This document shows positions 15,338 through 22,588 of a DNA stretch of 31,479 nt, piece by piece (the first letter of the stretch is position 1; each line of letters opens with the position of its first letter). The stretch spans positions 1-31,479 of the IMG/VR virus record IMGVR_UViG_3300038678_000280; one strand, written 5' to 3'. Position numbers and translations under genes: made by a program. A model generated the notes under the pieces. It made no database searches. It was given only the letters and a program-made list of their open reading frames with translations, and was not told where the DNA came from. Origin of the DNA: a virus.

Positions 15338-16834
15338 TTAAAATTTATCATAAATAATATGTTTGTTTCTATTTCCTATTTGTCTGTTTTTCCCTATTTT
15401 TATTACCCTTGATTCTTTATTCACAGACAAATTTCTTCCTACGCTTTTCATTGATCTATATGTGAAGTCATAAGTATATGCGTTTTGAGCCGCTCCCAAT
15501 GCTAATGCTATACTATCTACATAATCTTCATGTTCTCCTTTTGGTGCGTTTAATTGTAGTAAACTTCCTCTATAATGTTTTTCTACTTTTAAAAACTGTT
15601 CTGTTAATTTTAGAAATCTTTTTATTCTTGTTATTGGCCTTGTAAGTTGATATTTTTGCACTACTTCAACTAGTTTTGAATGTAATGTATGAATATTGTA
15701 TGCTGTTATTGGTGTTACTTTTCTTCCAAAAACTGCTTGTAAAAAGTCTGTATTTGCATCTCCTACTCCTGTTGATTCTGCCCATATTGCAGTTGGGTCG
15801 TAAATGTTTATAAATTCTGTTATTTGTCTATGCTGTTCAGGATAATTATCTTTTTGTAACTCTAATAAATCAATTATTCTATATTGGTCTGACATTTTTT
15901 CTATGATTGAACATACAGTTGAATCTGTTTTTTTTCCCCAATCTATACCACAAAATAAGTGATTACCTGTTTGTTCTCCTATTTGATGATTGCTTAATAA
16001 TCTTGTATCTTCCCAAATTTCAATAGGAAAAGCATTCCCTGTTGATAAAACCCATATTAAATCAAAATTTAATTGCCATTCTATAGATTCTTCGCCTAAT
16101 CTTCCTTTTTCTTTACTACACCATGTTTTATATGGTTTAGAATATTTTTGTGCAACTTTGTATGTGACCTTTAAATGTAATCCATTTCTTTTATTTGTAT
16201 TATATCTTATCTGTTTTATGAATGGTCCTAAGGACGTATATGCTGAACCATACATTAGTGCGGATCCATTAGTTGATGCTAACATTGGATTGAAGACTTT
16301 GTATATAGCGTACTGACAGAGTTTTTGTGCTTCATCGTATGCTATTAGGTGGAAAGACTCTCCTTCGTTGAATGAGGTGGGGTTGCCGCTCATTGCTTTT
16401 ACTTTTGAGCCGTTTGATGTTTCAAAATTATCTTGATTAGATGAAATTATTTTAATTCTTAATTCTTTTAAAACTTCTTGAAACGATTCACTTTTTGCTA
16501 AATTCTTCATTCTTCTTAATGCGATTCTTGCTATTTCTATTTTTGGGCCAACTATACCAACATGAAATCCTTTTTTGAAATATTTAAGATGTGGATATTG
16601 TTTTAAGTACTTTTTTGTATTTGCTAATGCTGGCAATAATATTATACATGTAGCTATTGTGGCTAAATATGTAGTTGTTTTTCCTGATTGCCTGGCCGCT
16701 TCTCTTGTTAAAATATCCCCTGAACCTTTTATTATGTTTTCAATGCATATTTTAATATCTTTGTCTTGGTAAGGATATAAGTCACAATCAATTATCCTTT
16801 TTTGTAATGATTCAAAGTTTTTAGGTAATATCAT
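15338..16834 (-). CDS. Large terminase subunit (packaging ATPase/nuclease)
   Basis: The product has 498 residues, normal length. ATPase domain: Walker A REAARQSGKTTT (44-55) and Walker B HLIAYDEAQ (162-170). Nuclease domain of RNase H fold: GIDWGKKTDS (296-305), WAESTGVGDANTDFL (about 350-365) and a C-terminal acidic position in EHEDYVDSIALALG. It packages the genome through the portal, cutting concatemers if a headful mechanism is used. The gene begins 2 bp after the exonuclease stop. It is the best functional anchor for the window being a phage. Confidence 0.92.
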   Translation of the reverse strand: MILPKNFESLQKRIIDCDLYPYQDKDIKICIENIIKGSGDILTREAARQSGKTTTYLATIATCIILLPALANTKKYLKQYPHLKYFKKGFHVGIVGPKIEIARIALRRMKNLAKSESFQEVLKELRIKIISSNQDNFETSNGSKVKAMSGNPTSFNEGESFHLIAYDEAQKLCQYAIYKVFNPMLASTNGSALMYGSAYTSLGPFIKQIRYNTNKRNGLHLKVTYKVAQKYSKPYKTWCSKEKGRLGEESIEWQLNFDLIWVLSTGNAFPIEIWEDTRLLSNHQIGEQTGNHLFCGIDWGKKTDSTVCSIIEKMSDQYRIIDLLELQKDNYPEQHRQITEFINIYDPTAIWAESTGVGDANTDFLQAVFGRKVTPITAYNIHTLHSKLVEVVQKYQLTRPITRIKRFLKLTEQFLKVEKHYRGSLLQLNAPKGEHEDYVDSIALALGAAQNAYTYDFTYRSMKSVGRNLSVNKESRVIKIGKNRQIGNRNKHIIYDKF

Positions 16835-16836
16835 GT

Positions 16837-17385
16837 TTATTTCTCTAAATTATTTAAAAAGATCCATAATTGTTTATTCCATTTAGCATCATCTAATGCA
16901 TTATGGTTTTGTGTTTTTACAAAATCTGTCTTAAATCCTTTGTTACTTAAATAGTCTTTCCATTGTTTTAAATCATTGCAATACATTAAATATTGTTTTG
17001 GTAAGTCTATCATTCTTCCAAATAAGCCACAAAATGCAACCCAATCATATGCGGAGTAATATCCCCAAAATTCCGGAATATCATCACATATAAAATCTAC
17101 AATTGTTTCTTTAATTAATGTCGGTGTTCCAAATATTTCTGTTGTTGCTTTTGATGTTAACGCGTTTAGTGTACTTGCATTACAAAACCCTTTTTTTTCA
17201 TTTTCATTCCTATACCATTTTAAATTAGAAATCACATTTTCTTTTATCCATTCATCTGCATCTCTTTCTTCGAAACATGCATTTTCTGCATAATAAGTTT
17301 GTCCTTCTTCTGAAATTATACCTATTGAAATCAAATCTATTTTTCCATATTTTTCTATGAATTCTGTATCTATGAAATATCTCAT
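16837..17385 (-). CDS. DEDDh-type 3'-5' exonuclease-like protein
   Basis: The product has 182 residues. DEDDh catalytic residues are visible: D6 and E8 in FIDTEF, D114 in AYDW, H161 and D166 in HNALDDA. The overall pattern (IDLISIGIISEEGQTYYAE, then FWGYYSAYDWVAF, and HNALDDAKWN) matches the small Rv2179c-like 3'-5' exoribonuclease family found in phages and bacteria. It is predicted to trim single-stranded nucleic acid with two metal ions. It overlaps the MazG-like gene stop by one base, so the two are coupled. Confidence 0.8.
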   Translation of the reverse strand: MRYFIDTEFIEKYGKIDLISIGIISEEGQTYYAENACFEERDADEWIKENVISNLKWYRNENEKKGFCNASTLNALTSKATTEIFGTPTLIKETIVDFICDDIPEFWGYYSAYDWVAFCGLFGRMIDLPKQYLMYCNDLKQWKDYLSNKGFKTDFVKTQNHNALDDAKWNKQLWIFLNNLEK

Positions 17386-17831
17386 TATTTTCCTTTTAAA
17401 AGTTTTTTATTTCTTCTATCTAATGATTCTATAGCCTGTATTGCGACTGCTGCAACATGTATTAATTCTGTTCTGTATTTTTCATATTCGTTTGTTGAAT
17501 TATCTAAAAGTTCAATATTTAAAGCTTCTAGTACTTCCTTATTTGCTTCACCTACCTCTTCACCTAATATAGCTAACCATTTTAATGGTATATGGTTTTG
17601 TATTCCCCATAAACTATCTTGTCTTTTTCTTTCGTTTTTTATTTCTTCTATTATTGGATGTTTTAATTCAAAATACCCACAATCTTTACATATATTATTT
17701 GTTATTTCATCAAATAGATTGTCTAATTCACTGAAGCATTTTGTTGTTGGATAAATATCATATTTATCTGGATTATCTAACATGTCTCCTATAATCCTTG
17801 TTCTTTTTATAATAAAGTCCTCTTTATTCAT
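17385..17831 (-). CDS. MazG-like nucleotide pyrophosphohydrolase with N-terminal extension
   Basis: The product has 148 residues. The C-terminal part (about 62-140) has the all-alpha MazG layout: helix with NERKRQDSLWG, then GEEVGEANKE (90-99) and ELIHVAAVAIQAIESL (122-137), giving metal-binding Glu/Asp positions. It would hydrolyse nucleoside triphosphates to monophosphates. Residues 1-50 resemble a separate phage module (RTRIIGDMLDNPDKYDIYPT) ending in CKDCG. Next to the exonuclease, it suits nucleotide recycling or ppGpp control during infection. Confidence 0.7.
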   Translation of the reverse strand: MNKEDFIIKRTRIIGDMLDNPDKYDIYPTTKCFSELDNLFDEITNNICKDCGYFELKHPIIEEIKNERKRQDSLWGIQNHIPLKWLAILGEEVGEANKEVLEALNIELLDNSTNEYEKYRTELIHVAAVAIQAIESLDRRNKKLLKGK

Positions 17832-17841
17832 TTTGCCTTCC

Positions 17842-18140
17842 TTATTTATATAATTCTGGTTTTAAAAATTTAAATGGTCTTTTTACTTGTTTATGATATG
17901 GTTCACAAGTTAAACAAAACCTATAACAACCCCATTTGTTTTCTTTATTAAAGCCATAGCAATACCTTTCCGGTTTATTCCCACATAACACACAGATATT
18001 CGGGTCTTCTTTTTTCTCTTTTTTTTTATGAATATATCTTTTTTCTTTATTTCTTTTTTATCAAGACAAAAGCATTGGTCTTTGAAATTAAGACATTCAG
18101 CACAATATATTCTTAGTTTTTTCTTTTCTTTAACTTTCAT
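17842..18140 (-). CDS. Double zinc-ribbon protein apparently made by -1 frameshifting
   Basis: The zero-frame product has 76 residues and begins MKVKEKKKLRIYCAEC ... CFC. After a run of nine A (18019-18027) its C-terminus becomes unconvincing. The -1 frame from there encodes CVLCG, CYGF and CYRFCLTCEPYHKQV and ends at 17842, giving a 99-residue protein with a second complete zinc cluster. The -1 frame has no start codon before its first Cys. In the zero frame the codons AAA AAA AAG and, 3 nt later, AGA AAA AAG each contain the slippery heptamer A AAA AAG, as in dnaX. Alternatives are transcriptional slippage on A9, a mutation or an assembly error. The start lacks an SD. It follows the leader/attenuator region and opens the late operon. 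Confidence 0.6.
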
Positions 18141-18157
18141 TGTTTTTAATTTTAATT

Positions 18158-18201
18158 TAAAAATATAGGTAAGCTACTCACAAAGATTGTTTTCACTTAC
18201 C
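18158..18201 (-). terminator. Terminator/attenuator-like hairpin before the late operon
   Basis: On the minus strand GGTAAG (18196-18201) pairs with CTTACC (18168-18173), with an inner ACAA/TTGT stem. It is followed at once by TATATTTTT, a U-tract in RNA. A preceding hairpin, ACATGTAT with ATATATGT (about 18213-18242), overlaps the end of the tiny leader ORF. The arrangement of leader peptide, hairpin and terminator is that of a transcription attenuator. No amino-acid bias is visible in a 5-codon leader. Confidence 0.45.
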
Positions 18202-18233
18202 CAGTTTACTACTACATATATGGTTTATGTTTT

Positions 18234-18251
18234 CTATACATGTCTTTTCAT
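18234..18251 (-). CDS. Five-codon leader ORF with a perfect SD
   Basis: ATG AAA AGA CAT GTA TAG (MKRHV) follows AAAGGAGGTGATGCTA, one of the strongest SD sequences in the genome. An ORF this short with such an SD is more likely regulatory (leader peptide or ribosome loading site) than a source of product. It is in frame with the gene at 18140, separated by three stop codons. Confidence 0.4.
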   Translation of the reverse strand: MKRHV

Positions 18252-18390
18252 TAGCATCACCTCCTTTCTTTTTTTTGCATTTAATTTAATTATCATCAGC
18301 AAAAACAAAATTCATTATAAACCCAATTATTTCACAGCTTAATAGCTTGCTTTCATTGGCGGTTTTGTTTCCTGATCTATTTGTTTATTT

Positions 18391-18534
18391 ATTCCGTTGA
18401 AAAGGTATTGACTAATCTACCTATTGTTAATTTATTGGCCTTATCCTTAGCTTTACCAAATGAGTCGATCAACTATCTCCGCAACTAAGGTCATATACGG
18501 AGTTCCACGTCGGTATTACTTTATTCAACGGAAT
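18391..18534 (-). ncRNA. Candidate structured RNA closed by an 11-bp stem, with pseudoknot
   Basis: ATTCCGTTGAA (18391-18401) and TTCAACGGAAT (18524-18534) are exact complements 122 nt apart. Inside, CTCCG (18477-18481) pairs with CGGAG (18498-18502), extended by AACT/AGTT. The loop sequence CTAAGG (18485-18490) is complementary to CCTTAG (18445-18450), a potential pseudoknot. The 424-bp gap 18141-18564 holds no credible gene. The RNA lies between the replication and late modules. I recognise no riboswitch or ribozyme family. Confidence 0.55.
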
Positions 18535-18564
18535 ATTAAGCATTTCATTCTTTTTTTTATTAAT

Positions 18565-18960
18565 TTATTTTAATTCCTTAATTTTTATTTCTACTCTTGG
18601 ATTATCTTTATCTATATTTCCTGTTCGATAATGTGTTGAATTTATATGCAAATCATTGTCATCTTCTATCATTCCCAATTCAACTAATCCATCACAAAAA
18701 AACTTTTCATGAATTGATAATACATTAGATCTGTCTCCTTTCCTTTTGTCTTTTCTAAACAAAGTAAAATCAATGTCTATTTTTGTGAATTTTCCTATAA
18801 ATTTATATTCTTTAAATATTCCTTTTAATATTTCTTTATATTCTATTTTTAATTTATTATTAACCTGGTAATGCAAGTTTCTATAGTTATTTAAATTAAG
18901 ATGATATTTTTTCTTTTGTTTGACTCCTGATTCGATATATAGAGGCATTTTTATTAACAT
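18565..18960 (-). CDS. RusA-like Holliday-junction resolvase
   Basis: The product has 131 residues, a typical RusA length. Conserved acidic positions: D76 in GDRSN, D90 in CDGL and D100-D101 in IEDDND, followed by the usual final strand (RVEIKI). RusA dimers cut four-way junctions before packaging, consistent with the Sak4/SSB-like recombination genes upstream. The start has GGAGGG at 9 nt and overlaps the loader-like gene stop. Confidence 0.8.
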   Translation of the reverse strand: MLIKMPLYIESGVKQKKKYHLNLNNYRNLHYQVNNKLKIEYKEILKGIFKEYKFIGKFTKIDIDFTLFRKDKRKGDRSNVLSIHEKFFCDGLVELGMIEDDNDLHINSTHYRTGNIDKDNPRVEIKIKELK

Positions 18961-19472
18961 TTGAAGATTCCCTCCAATTCGTTAATTTGTTTTTGTTCTT
19001 TAAAAGTTTTCCACTTCATATCTCTTGATTTGTTTAAAAAATATGCTTGTTTACATATACATGCATAAGCCGTTTCATATCCTATTACCTCCTTCTCTTT
19101 TAATTGTTTCCTTAAATTGTCTGTTAATGGTAATGACATTACAATTCTTGTTTCAGCTTCATTTGAATAGATATTTATTCTTGTTATAGATCCTGTCGAT
19201 TTACAAATACTGCATTTTTCGTCTTTGAATGTTTGCCTATTTAGAATCTTATTTGCTCTATCTGCATGTGCCTTAATTAATGCTATAGTTGGGAAGTATT
19301 TAATGTTCTGATCATTAATAATTTCTTTGATTGCATATTTTAAAATGTCATCATCGTAATTAGATAAAAAACTTTGCCAACTTAAAACTTGATGCTCTAT
19401 GTTTTTGTCATTACACCCTTTTCCGTAATTTATTAATAAAACTTTAATTTCTGGTATTAAGTTTTGAATCAT
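18954..19472 (-). CDS. Helicase-loader candidate (G39P-like N-terminus, zinc knuckle)
   Basis: The product has 172 residues. The first 75 (HQVLSWQSFLSNYDDDILKYA, then YFPTIALIKAHADR) match the helical N-domain of phage helicase loaders such as SPP1 G39P. It then has CSICKSTG (about 87-94) and CICKQ (about 138-142), a split zinc-binding pair flanking a beta segment. It follows the initiator gene directly, as expected for a protein that delivers host DnaB to the origin. The zinc insertion is not in the classical G39P. Confidence 0.6.
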   Translation of the reverse strand: MIQNLIPEIKVLLINYGKGCNDKNIEHQVLSWQSFLSNYDDDILKYAIKEIINDQNIKYFPTIALIKAHADRANKILNRQTFKDEKCSICKSTGSITRINIYSNEAETRIVMSLPLTDNLRKQLKEKEVIGYETAYACICKQAYFLNKSRDMKWKTFKEQKQINELEGIFKC

Positions 19473-19477
19473 TATTT

Positions 19478-20251
19478 TTATCCAAAGTTAATTTTTCCAA
19501 TCCCTGGTTTTATATGGTCGTATTTACCTGCTTTGACTATTTTGTTATCATATTTTCCCTCAAGTACTTTAATTGCATTCTCTTCGTTTTTAATTATCCA
19601 ATCAAATGTAGCTGACCATCCTCTATCATTATCTCCACAACAAAATTCTGAACTGTTTATTTTTCTAAACACTTCGTTCCATTCTTTAAACGGTCTTTCT
19701 TTAAGCCGGGTCTTTATCTTTTGTCTTCTATTGGTTGATAATGATAAAATAGGTTTTATTATTTTATCTTCACATTCTGAATTCCATAAATCTCTAAAAA
19801 CCAAGCAGTCTGTTGTTTCTTCTTTAGTATGATTCTCTTTTAATGATTCTCTTAAATGATTCTCTTTATCTCCCGTACTAGAGTCCGGTTCTTGATTCGT
19901 ATCAAAACCTTGTTCTTGATCCGTATCAGAGTCCGGTTCTTGAACAATGGAATCCATGTACGTATGATATAAAAACCTATAAGTGTTTGGTTTACCTAAT
20001 CCTTGTCTTTTGCTTTCAATTAAGTTGTGATTAATAAGATTTTTTAATGATTTGTTTATAGCATCAACTTTTAACCCTATTTCCTTTGCTAATGTTTCTT
20101 GTTTTGGATAACAATAACCATTTTTACCTGCATATTGAGATAACCTTGCATAAAGTAGTTTTTCAGTTGAAGTGATCTCTTTTCTGTTCATTAACCAATT
20201 AGGAATAAATGATCCTACAAATAATTTATATGGGTTTATATATTTATTCAT
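19478..20251 (-). CDS. Phage replication initiator (winged helix plus DnaD-like C-terminus)
   Basis: The product has 257 residues. A winged-helix domain (about 25-95: STEKLLYARLSQYAGKNG, CYPKQETLAKEIGL, LINHNLIESKRQG) is joined by an Asp/Gln/Glu-rich linker to a C-terminal helical domain ending with GWSATFDWIIKNEENAIKVL, the pattern of phage replisome organisers. The linker DNA contains iteron-like repeats (19880-19943), so the origin probably lies in the gene itself, as in several phages of Firmicutes. It would bind these repeats and recruit the loader encoded next. Confidence 0.75.
   Translation of the reverse strand: MNKYINPYKLFVGSFIPNWLMNRKEITSTEKLLYARLSQYAGKNGYCYPKQETLAKEIGLKVDAINKSLKNLINHNLIESKRQGLGKPNTYRFLYHTYMDSIVQEPDSDTDQEQGFDTNQEPDSSTGDKENHLRESLKENHTKEETTDCLVFRDLWNSECEDKIIKPILSLSTNRRQKIKTRLKERPFKEWNEVFRKINSSEFCCGDNDRGWSATFDWIIKNEENAIKVLEGKYDNKIVKAGKYDHIKPGIGKINFG
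19880..19943. repeat. Iteron-like repeats inside the initiator gene, candidate origin
   Basis: AGAGTCCGGTTCTTGA occurs twice exactly (19880-19895 and 19928-19943). GTTCTTGATTCGTATCA (19888-19904) recurs as GTTCTTGATCCGTATCA (19912-19928). GTTCTTGA is therefore present three times at about 24-bp spacing. Their place in the linker of the initiator gene is typical of a phage replication origin. Confidence 0.55.
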
Positions 20252-20260
20252 TTTTTCAAT

Positions 20261-20554
20261 TTATATAAGTGTGATTATATTTGCTGAAAACTTTCCATTA
20301 ATTCTATTTTCATGTTTTTCTATAATGTTTAATTCTTCTAATATCTTTAATGCTTTATAAATCCAATCTTTTGATAATCCTGAATATTCTTTTATTTGAT
20401 TTATATTACATTCTCCAAAATCATTAGTTATTTCTGTTAATGTTAAATATAAATTTCTGTAATTTCTTAAATTACTCCCTTTAAAGCTTTCCCTAAATGA
20501 CTTTAAAACTTCTTTTGATTGCCAACAGAAAAGATTATTTCTTCCGTTACCCAT
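20261..20554 (-). CDS. Small winged-helix protein
   Basis: The product has 97 residues with a winged helix at about 35-90 (YLTLTEITNDFGECNINQIK, LSKDWIYKALKILEELNIIEK). It sits immediately before the initiator gene and overlaps the previous gene by 8 bp. It could be an accessory replication protein or a regulator of the adjacent promoter at 20730. Confidence 0.65.
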   Translation of the reverse strand: MGNGRNNLFCWQSKEVLKSFRESFKGSNLRNYRNLYLTLTEITNDFGECNINQIKEYSGLSKDWIYKALKILEELNIIEKHENRINGKFSANIITLI

Positions 20555-20723
20555 CTCCTTTCTTCCTTTCTTCAGCTAATTCTTTAATTTTAGATTGTGA
20601 CCAACATCTTATCAGGTGGGCCTCTGCTGATGAGAAGCCCAATTCTTTTGCCAATTTGTAATTCTTTTGCTTCCTATTGTTTATTCTTAATCTGTTCTCT
20701 TCTACTTTTTGTTTTAAATTCAT
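20547..20723 (-). CDS. 58-residue basic helical protein
   Basis: The product is short (58 codons) and charged. The C-terminal half (NYKLAKELGFSSAEAHLIRC and onward) looks like a helix-turn-helix. The start lies 7 nt after the -10 box of the promoter at 20730-20759, so the message would be leaderless or nearly so, and no SD is present. It overlaps the next start by 8 bp. No family is recognised. Confidence 0.55.
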   Translation of the reverse strand: MNLKQKVEENRLRINNRKQKNYKLAKELGFSSAEAHLIRCWSQSKIKELAEERKKGDG

Positions 20724-20729
20724 CTATGT

Positions 20730-20759
20730 ATTATACCCCAACCCGGTTCTTATTATCAA
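20730..20759 (-). promoter_or_regulatory. Sigma70-type promoter upstream of replication genes
   Basis: On the minus strand there is TTGATA (20754-20759), an 18-nt spacer and TATAAT (20730-20735). It lies in the gap between the SSB-like gene and the small basic gene, and would drive the helix-turn-helix, initiator, loader and RusA genes. Transcription would begin almost at the ATG at 20723. Confidence 0.55.
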
Positions 20760-20762
20760 CAA

Positions 20763-21386
20763 TTAAAATGGTACATCACCGTTTTCCATTTCTAACTCAT
20801 TTCCTAATCTATCTGCGAATTCTTCGTCTTCAAACTCTTCTTTTGTTTCATTTTTCTCTATTTCTTTTATTTCTCCTGTTTCTACGAAAATCAAAGCATT
20901 TGTTACTAGTTTCACTGTTGTTTCTTCATCATTTTTAAAAGTTTTAAATGCGTCTCCTGCGGTTAAAACATAACCCACTTTTTCATTTACATAGTTGTTA
21001 TATTTTTCATGTTTTATTTTAACTGCTAATAATTTTCCTACCCAGTTTTCATGAATAATATCTACTTTCCCTTTATATGGTTCCTCTATTGTTTTTAAGA
21101 ACTTTCTTATATAGGACCATCTTATTTCTGTTTTTCCTGGATCTGATTCTCCTTCTTCTTTTGTTGGGAATGTTATGTAATAATAAACTTCTTTTTCTGT
21201 ACAATTTATCATTCCATCTTTAACTATTTGTCCTTTAAATAACATCTTTACTGTATATAATTTACCTCCTGAAGATGCTAATGATTTACCTACCTCTTTT
21301 ATTTGCATTAAATAGAAACCGATTTCTAATGGTTTGAATTCTGTGTTTTCTTTGGGTTCTTCTTCTGGAAAATCGTAATCTGACAT
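20763..21386 (-). CDS. DUF669-like ssDNA-binding protein with SSB-type tip
   Basis: The product has 207 residues. Its beta-rich body (FYLMQIKEVGKSLASSGGKLYTVKM and onward) resembles phage DUF669 / OB-fold proteins found next to Sak-type annealing or RecA-like genes. The C-terminus is acidic and ends GDVPF, like the DDIPF tip by which SSB recruits partners. It probably coats ssDNA and cooperates with the Sak4 ATPase encoded upstream. SD AAAGGA lies about 10 nt before the ATG. Confidence 0.65.
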   Translation of the reverse strand: MSDYDFPEEEPKENTEFKPLEIGFYLMQIKEVGKSLASSGGKLYTVKMLFKGQIVKDGMINCTEKEVYYYITFPTKEEGESDPGKTEIRWSYIRKFLKTIEEPYKGKVDIIHENWVGKLLAVKIKHEKYNNYVNEKVGYVLTAGDAFKTFKNDEETTVKLVTNALIFVETGEIKEIEKNETKEEFEDEEFADRLGNELEMENGDVPF

Positions 21387-21634
21387 GAAATTTTATTCCT
21401 TTTTAAATTGTTTATAAAAAAATTATATTTAAACCTGTCATCTCGTTTAATATTGTATTCTGTTATTATTTCTTGTATTTTTTTTGATTTATTACTTTCT
21501 TTTAAATATTGTTTATATGTATTTATTATGTATTCTGGTAATCTCTTTTTGTAATGATTTAACTCCCATAATTTAATTTGGATTAAAATAGTATTTAACA
21601 TTAATATTCTTTTTGATTTTGATTTCATAATCAT
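21326..21634 (-). CDS. Basic hypothetical protein
   Basis: The product has 102 residues, very Lys/Asn/Ile-rich, with no recognised motif. The start at 21634 is supported by GAG at 7 nt and a tight junction with the Sak4 stop. The zero frame overlaps the next gene by 61 bp, an unusually long overlap here. In the -1 frame after the seven-T run near 21422 the protein would end at a stop just before the next SD, so its true C-terminus is uncertain. Confidence 0.5.
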   Translation of the reverse strand: MIMKSKSKRILMLNTILIQIKLWELNHYKKRLPEYIINTYKQYLKESNKSKKIQEIITEYNIKRDDRFKYNFFINNLKRNKISCQITIFQKKNPKKTQNSNH

Positions 21635-21635
21635 G

Positions 21636-22511
21636 TTATTTCTCAACTTTTTCAAGAAACTTGTTATAAATTTCAGTTAATTTTCCTTTGTCTCCTGTAT
21701 ATTGTTTTAGAGGTGCATATGTTTTTAATAATTTGTCATAGCTTTCTTTTGTCATCTTTTTCTTTAGATTTTTAATTGCTACAACAAAGTTAGCAAATTC
21801 AGTTTCAGTTTTGTTTCCGTTTTCTTCATTTTCTTTACTTGATAACCATTCTTTTATTTGTTCTCCTGTTTTCTTATCTGGCTTGAAAAACTTACCATCA
21901 AATAATGAAGTTCTATCTTTTGTGCTTGTCGCTACATGACTTGGTGTTGTAATGTCAAGGACCACCGTGAACTCATATTCCATTCCCTCCCTTAATATAG
22001 GTGCCATTCCCAATTTCTTTATAACCTGCTTACCTCCTTCTTCTTCTTGTGCATATCCCATCTTGGATCGTGCTGTAGCGATAATATTGATTTTTGATGA
22101 TATTATCTTCTCTACAAGCTTGTTGTGGTCTGGCGTAATCATACGCCATGCAGTCCACCCATTGTTCTTGGTTGTATCTTCAATTCTCCCTTTTTTGTCA
22201 AGCAGTCCACCTTCTCCTGCCCATGCGTGAGTAAGTGAATCTATTATTAAGTTTTCATATCCAAGTTTTTCAGCTAAATCTATAACTTCAATATATTTTG
22301 CACATGTATAATCTGGTTCCATTGTTAAAATATCATAATCAAATTTATCACTGTATAAATCGCCACTACCTCCTTCTGTGTCCAACATTGTTATCTTACC
22401 TCCCAAACCTGTAGCTATTTCCAGTGACGACCATGTCTTGCCACTCCCTGCAGGTCCGTTCAGGCATATTTTTGCGTAACTTAATGATTTCTGTGCTTTT
22501 CTAAATTCCAT
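21636..22511 (-). CDS. Sak4-like RecA-fold ATPase (single-strand annealing/recombination)
   Basis: The product has 291 residues. Walker A GPAGSGKT (19-26), Walker B NLIIDS (87-92) and the ITMLDTEGGSGDLY stretch are typical of phage AAA_24/Sak4 proteins. The C-terminal 80 residues are helical. With the SSB-like neighbour it should promote recombination or strand annealing during genome replication. SD AGAAGGAG lies 6 nt before the ATG. Confidence 0.8.
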   Translation of the reverse strand: MEFRKAQKSLSYAKICLNGPAGSGKTWSSLEIATGLGGKITMLDTEGGSGDLYSDKFDYDILTMEPDYTCAKYIEVIDLAEKLGYENLIIDSLTHAWAGEGGLLDKKGRIEDTTKNNGWTAWRMITPDHNKLVEKIISSKINIIATARSKMGYAQEEEGGKQVIKKLGMAPILREGMEYEFTVVLDITTPSHVATSTKDRTSLFDGKFFKPDKKTGEQIKEWLSSKENEENGNKTETEFANFVVAIKNLKKKMTKESYDKLLKTYAPLKQYTGDKGKLTEIYNKFLEKVEK

Positions 22512-22588
22512 GTCTTTCTCCTTCTAAATGTTCGTCAACTTGTTCTTCGTTTATTTTTTTGTATTTTTATTAAAATGGTTTCTTCCAT
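22501..22588 (-). CDS. Possible tiny gene needing a +1 shift at an A7 run
   Basis: An ATG directly after the 22589-22789 stop, with GGAG at 9 nt, begins MEETILIKIQ and then stops after 17 codons in the zero frame. Removing one A from the run of seven after CA would give MEETILIKIQKKINEEQV and continue to a stop at 22501 (28 residues) that overlaps the Sak4 start. The fused sequence is more protein-like, but the ORF is too short to be sure. Confidence 0.25.

Noticed and set aside
18019-18027. Sequencing error as the sole cause of the A9 frameshift
   Set aside because: Possible, but the 127-base overlap suggests short-read data where A9 is usually called correctly, and two in-phase slippery heptamers would be a coincidence. 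It is left as an explicit alternative.
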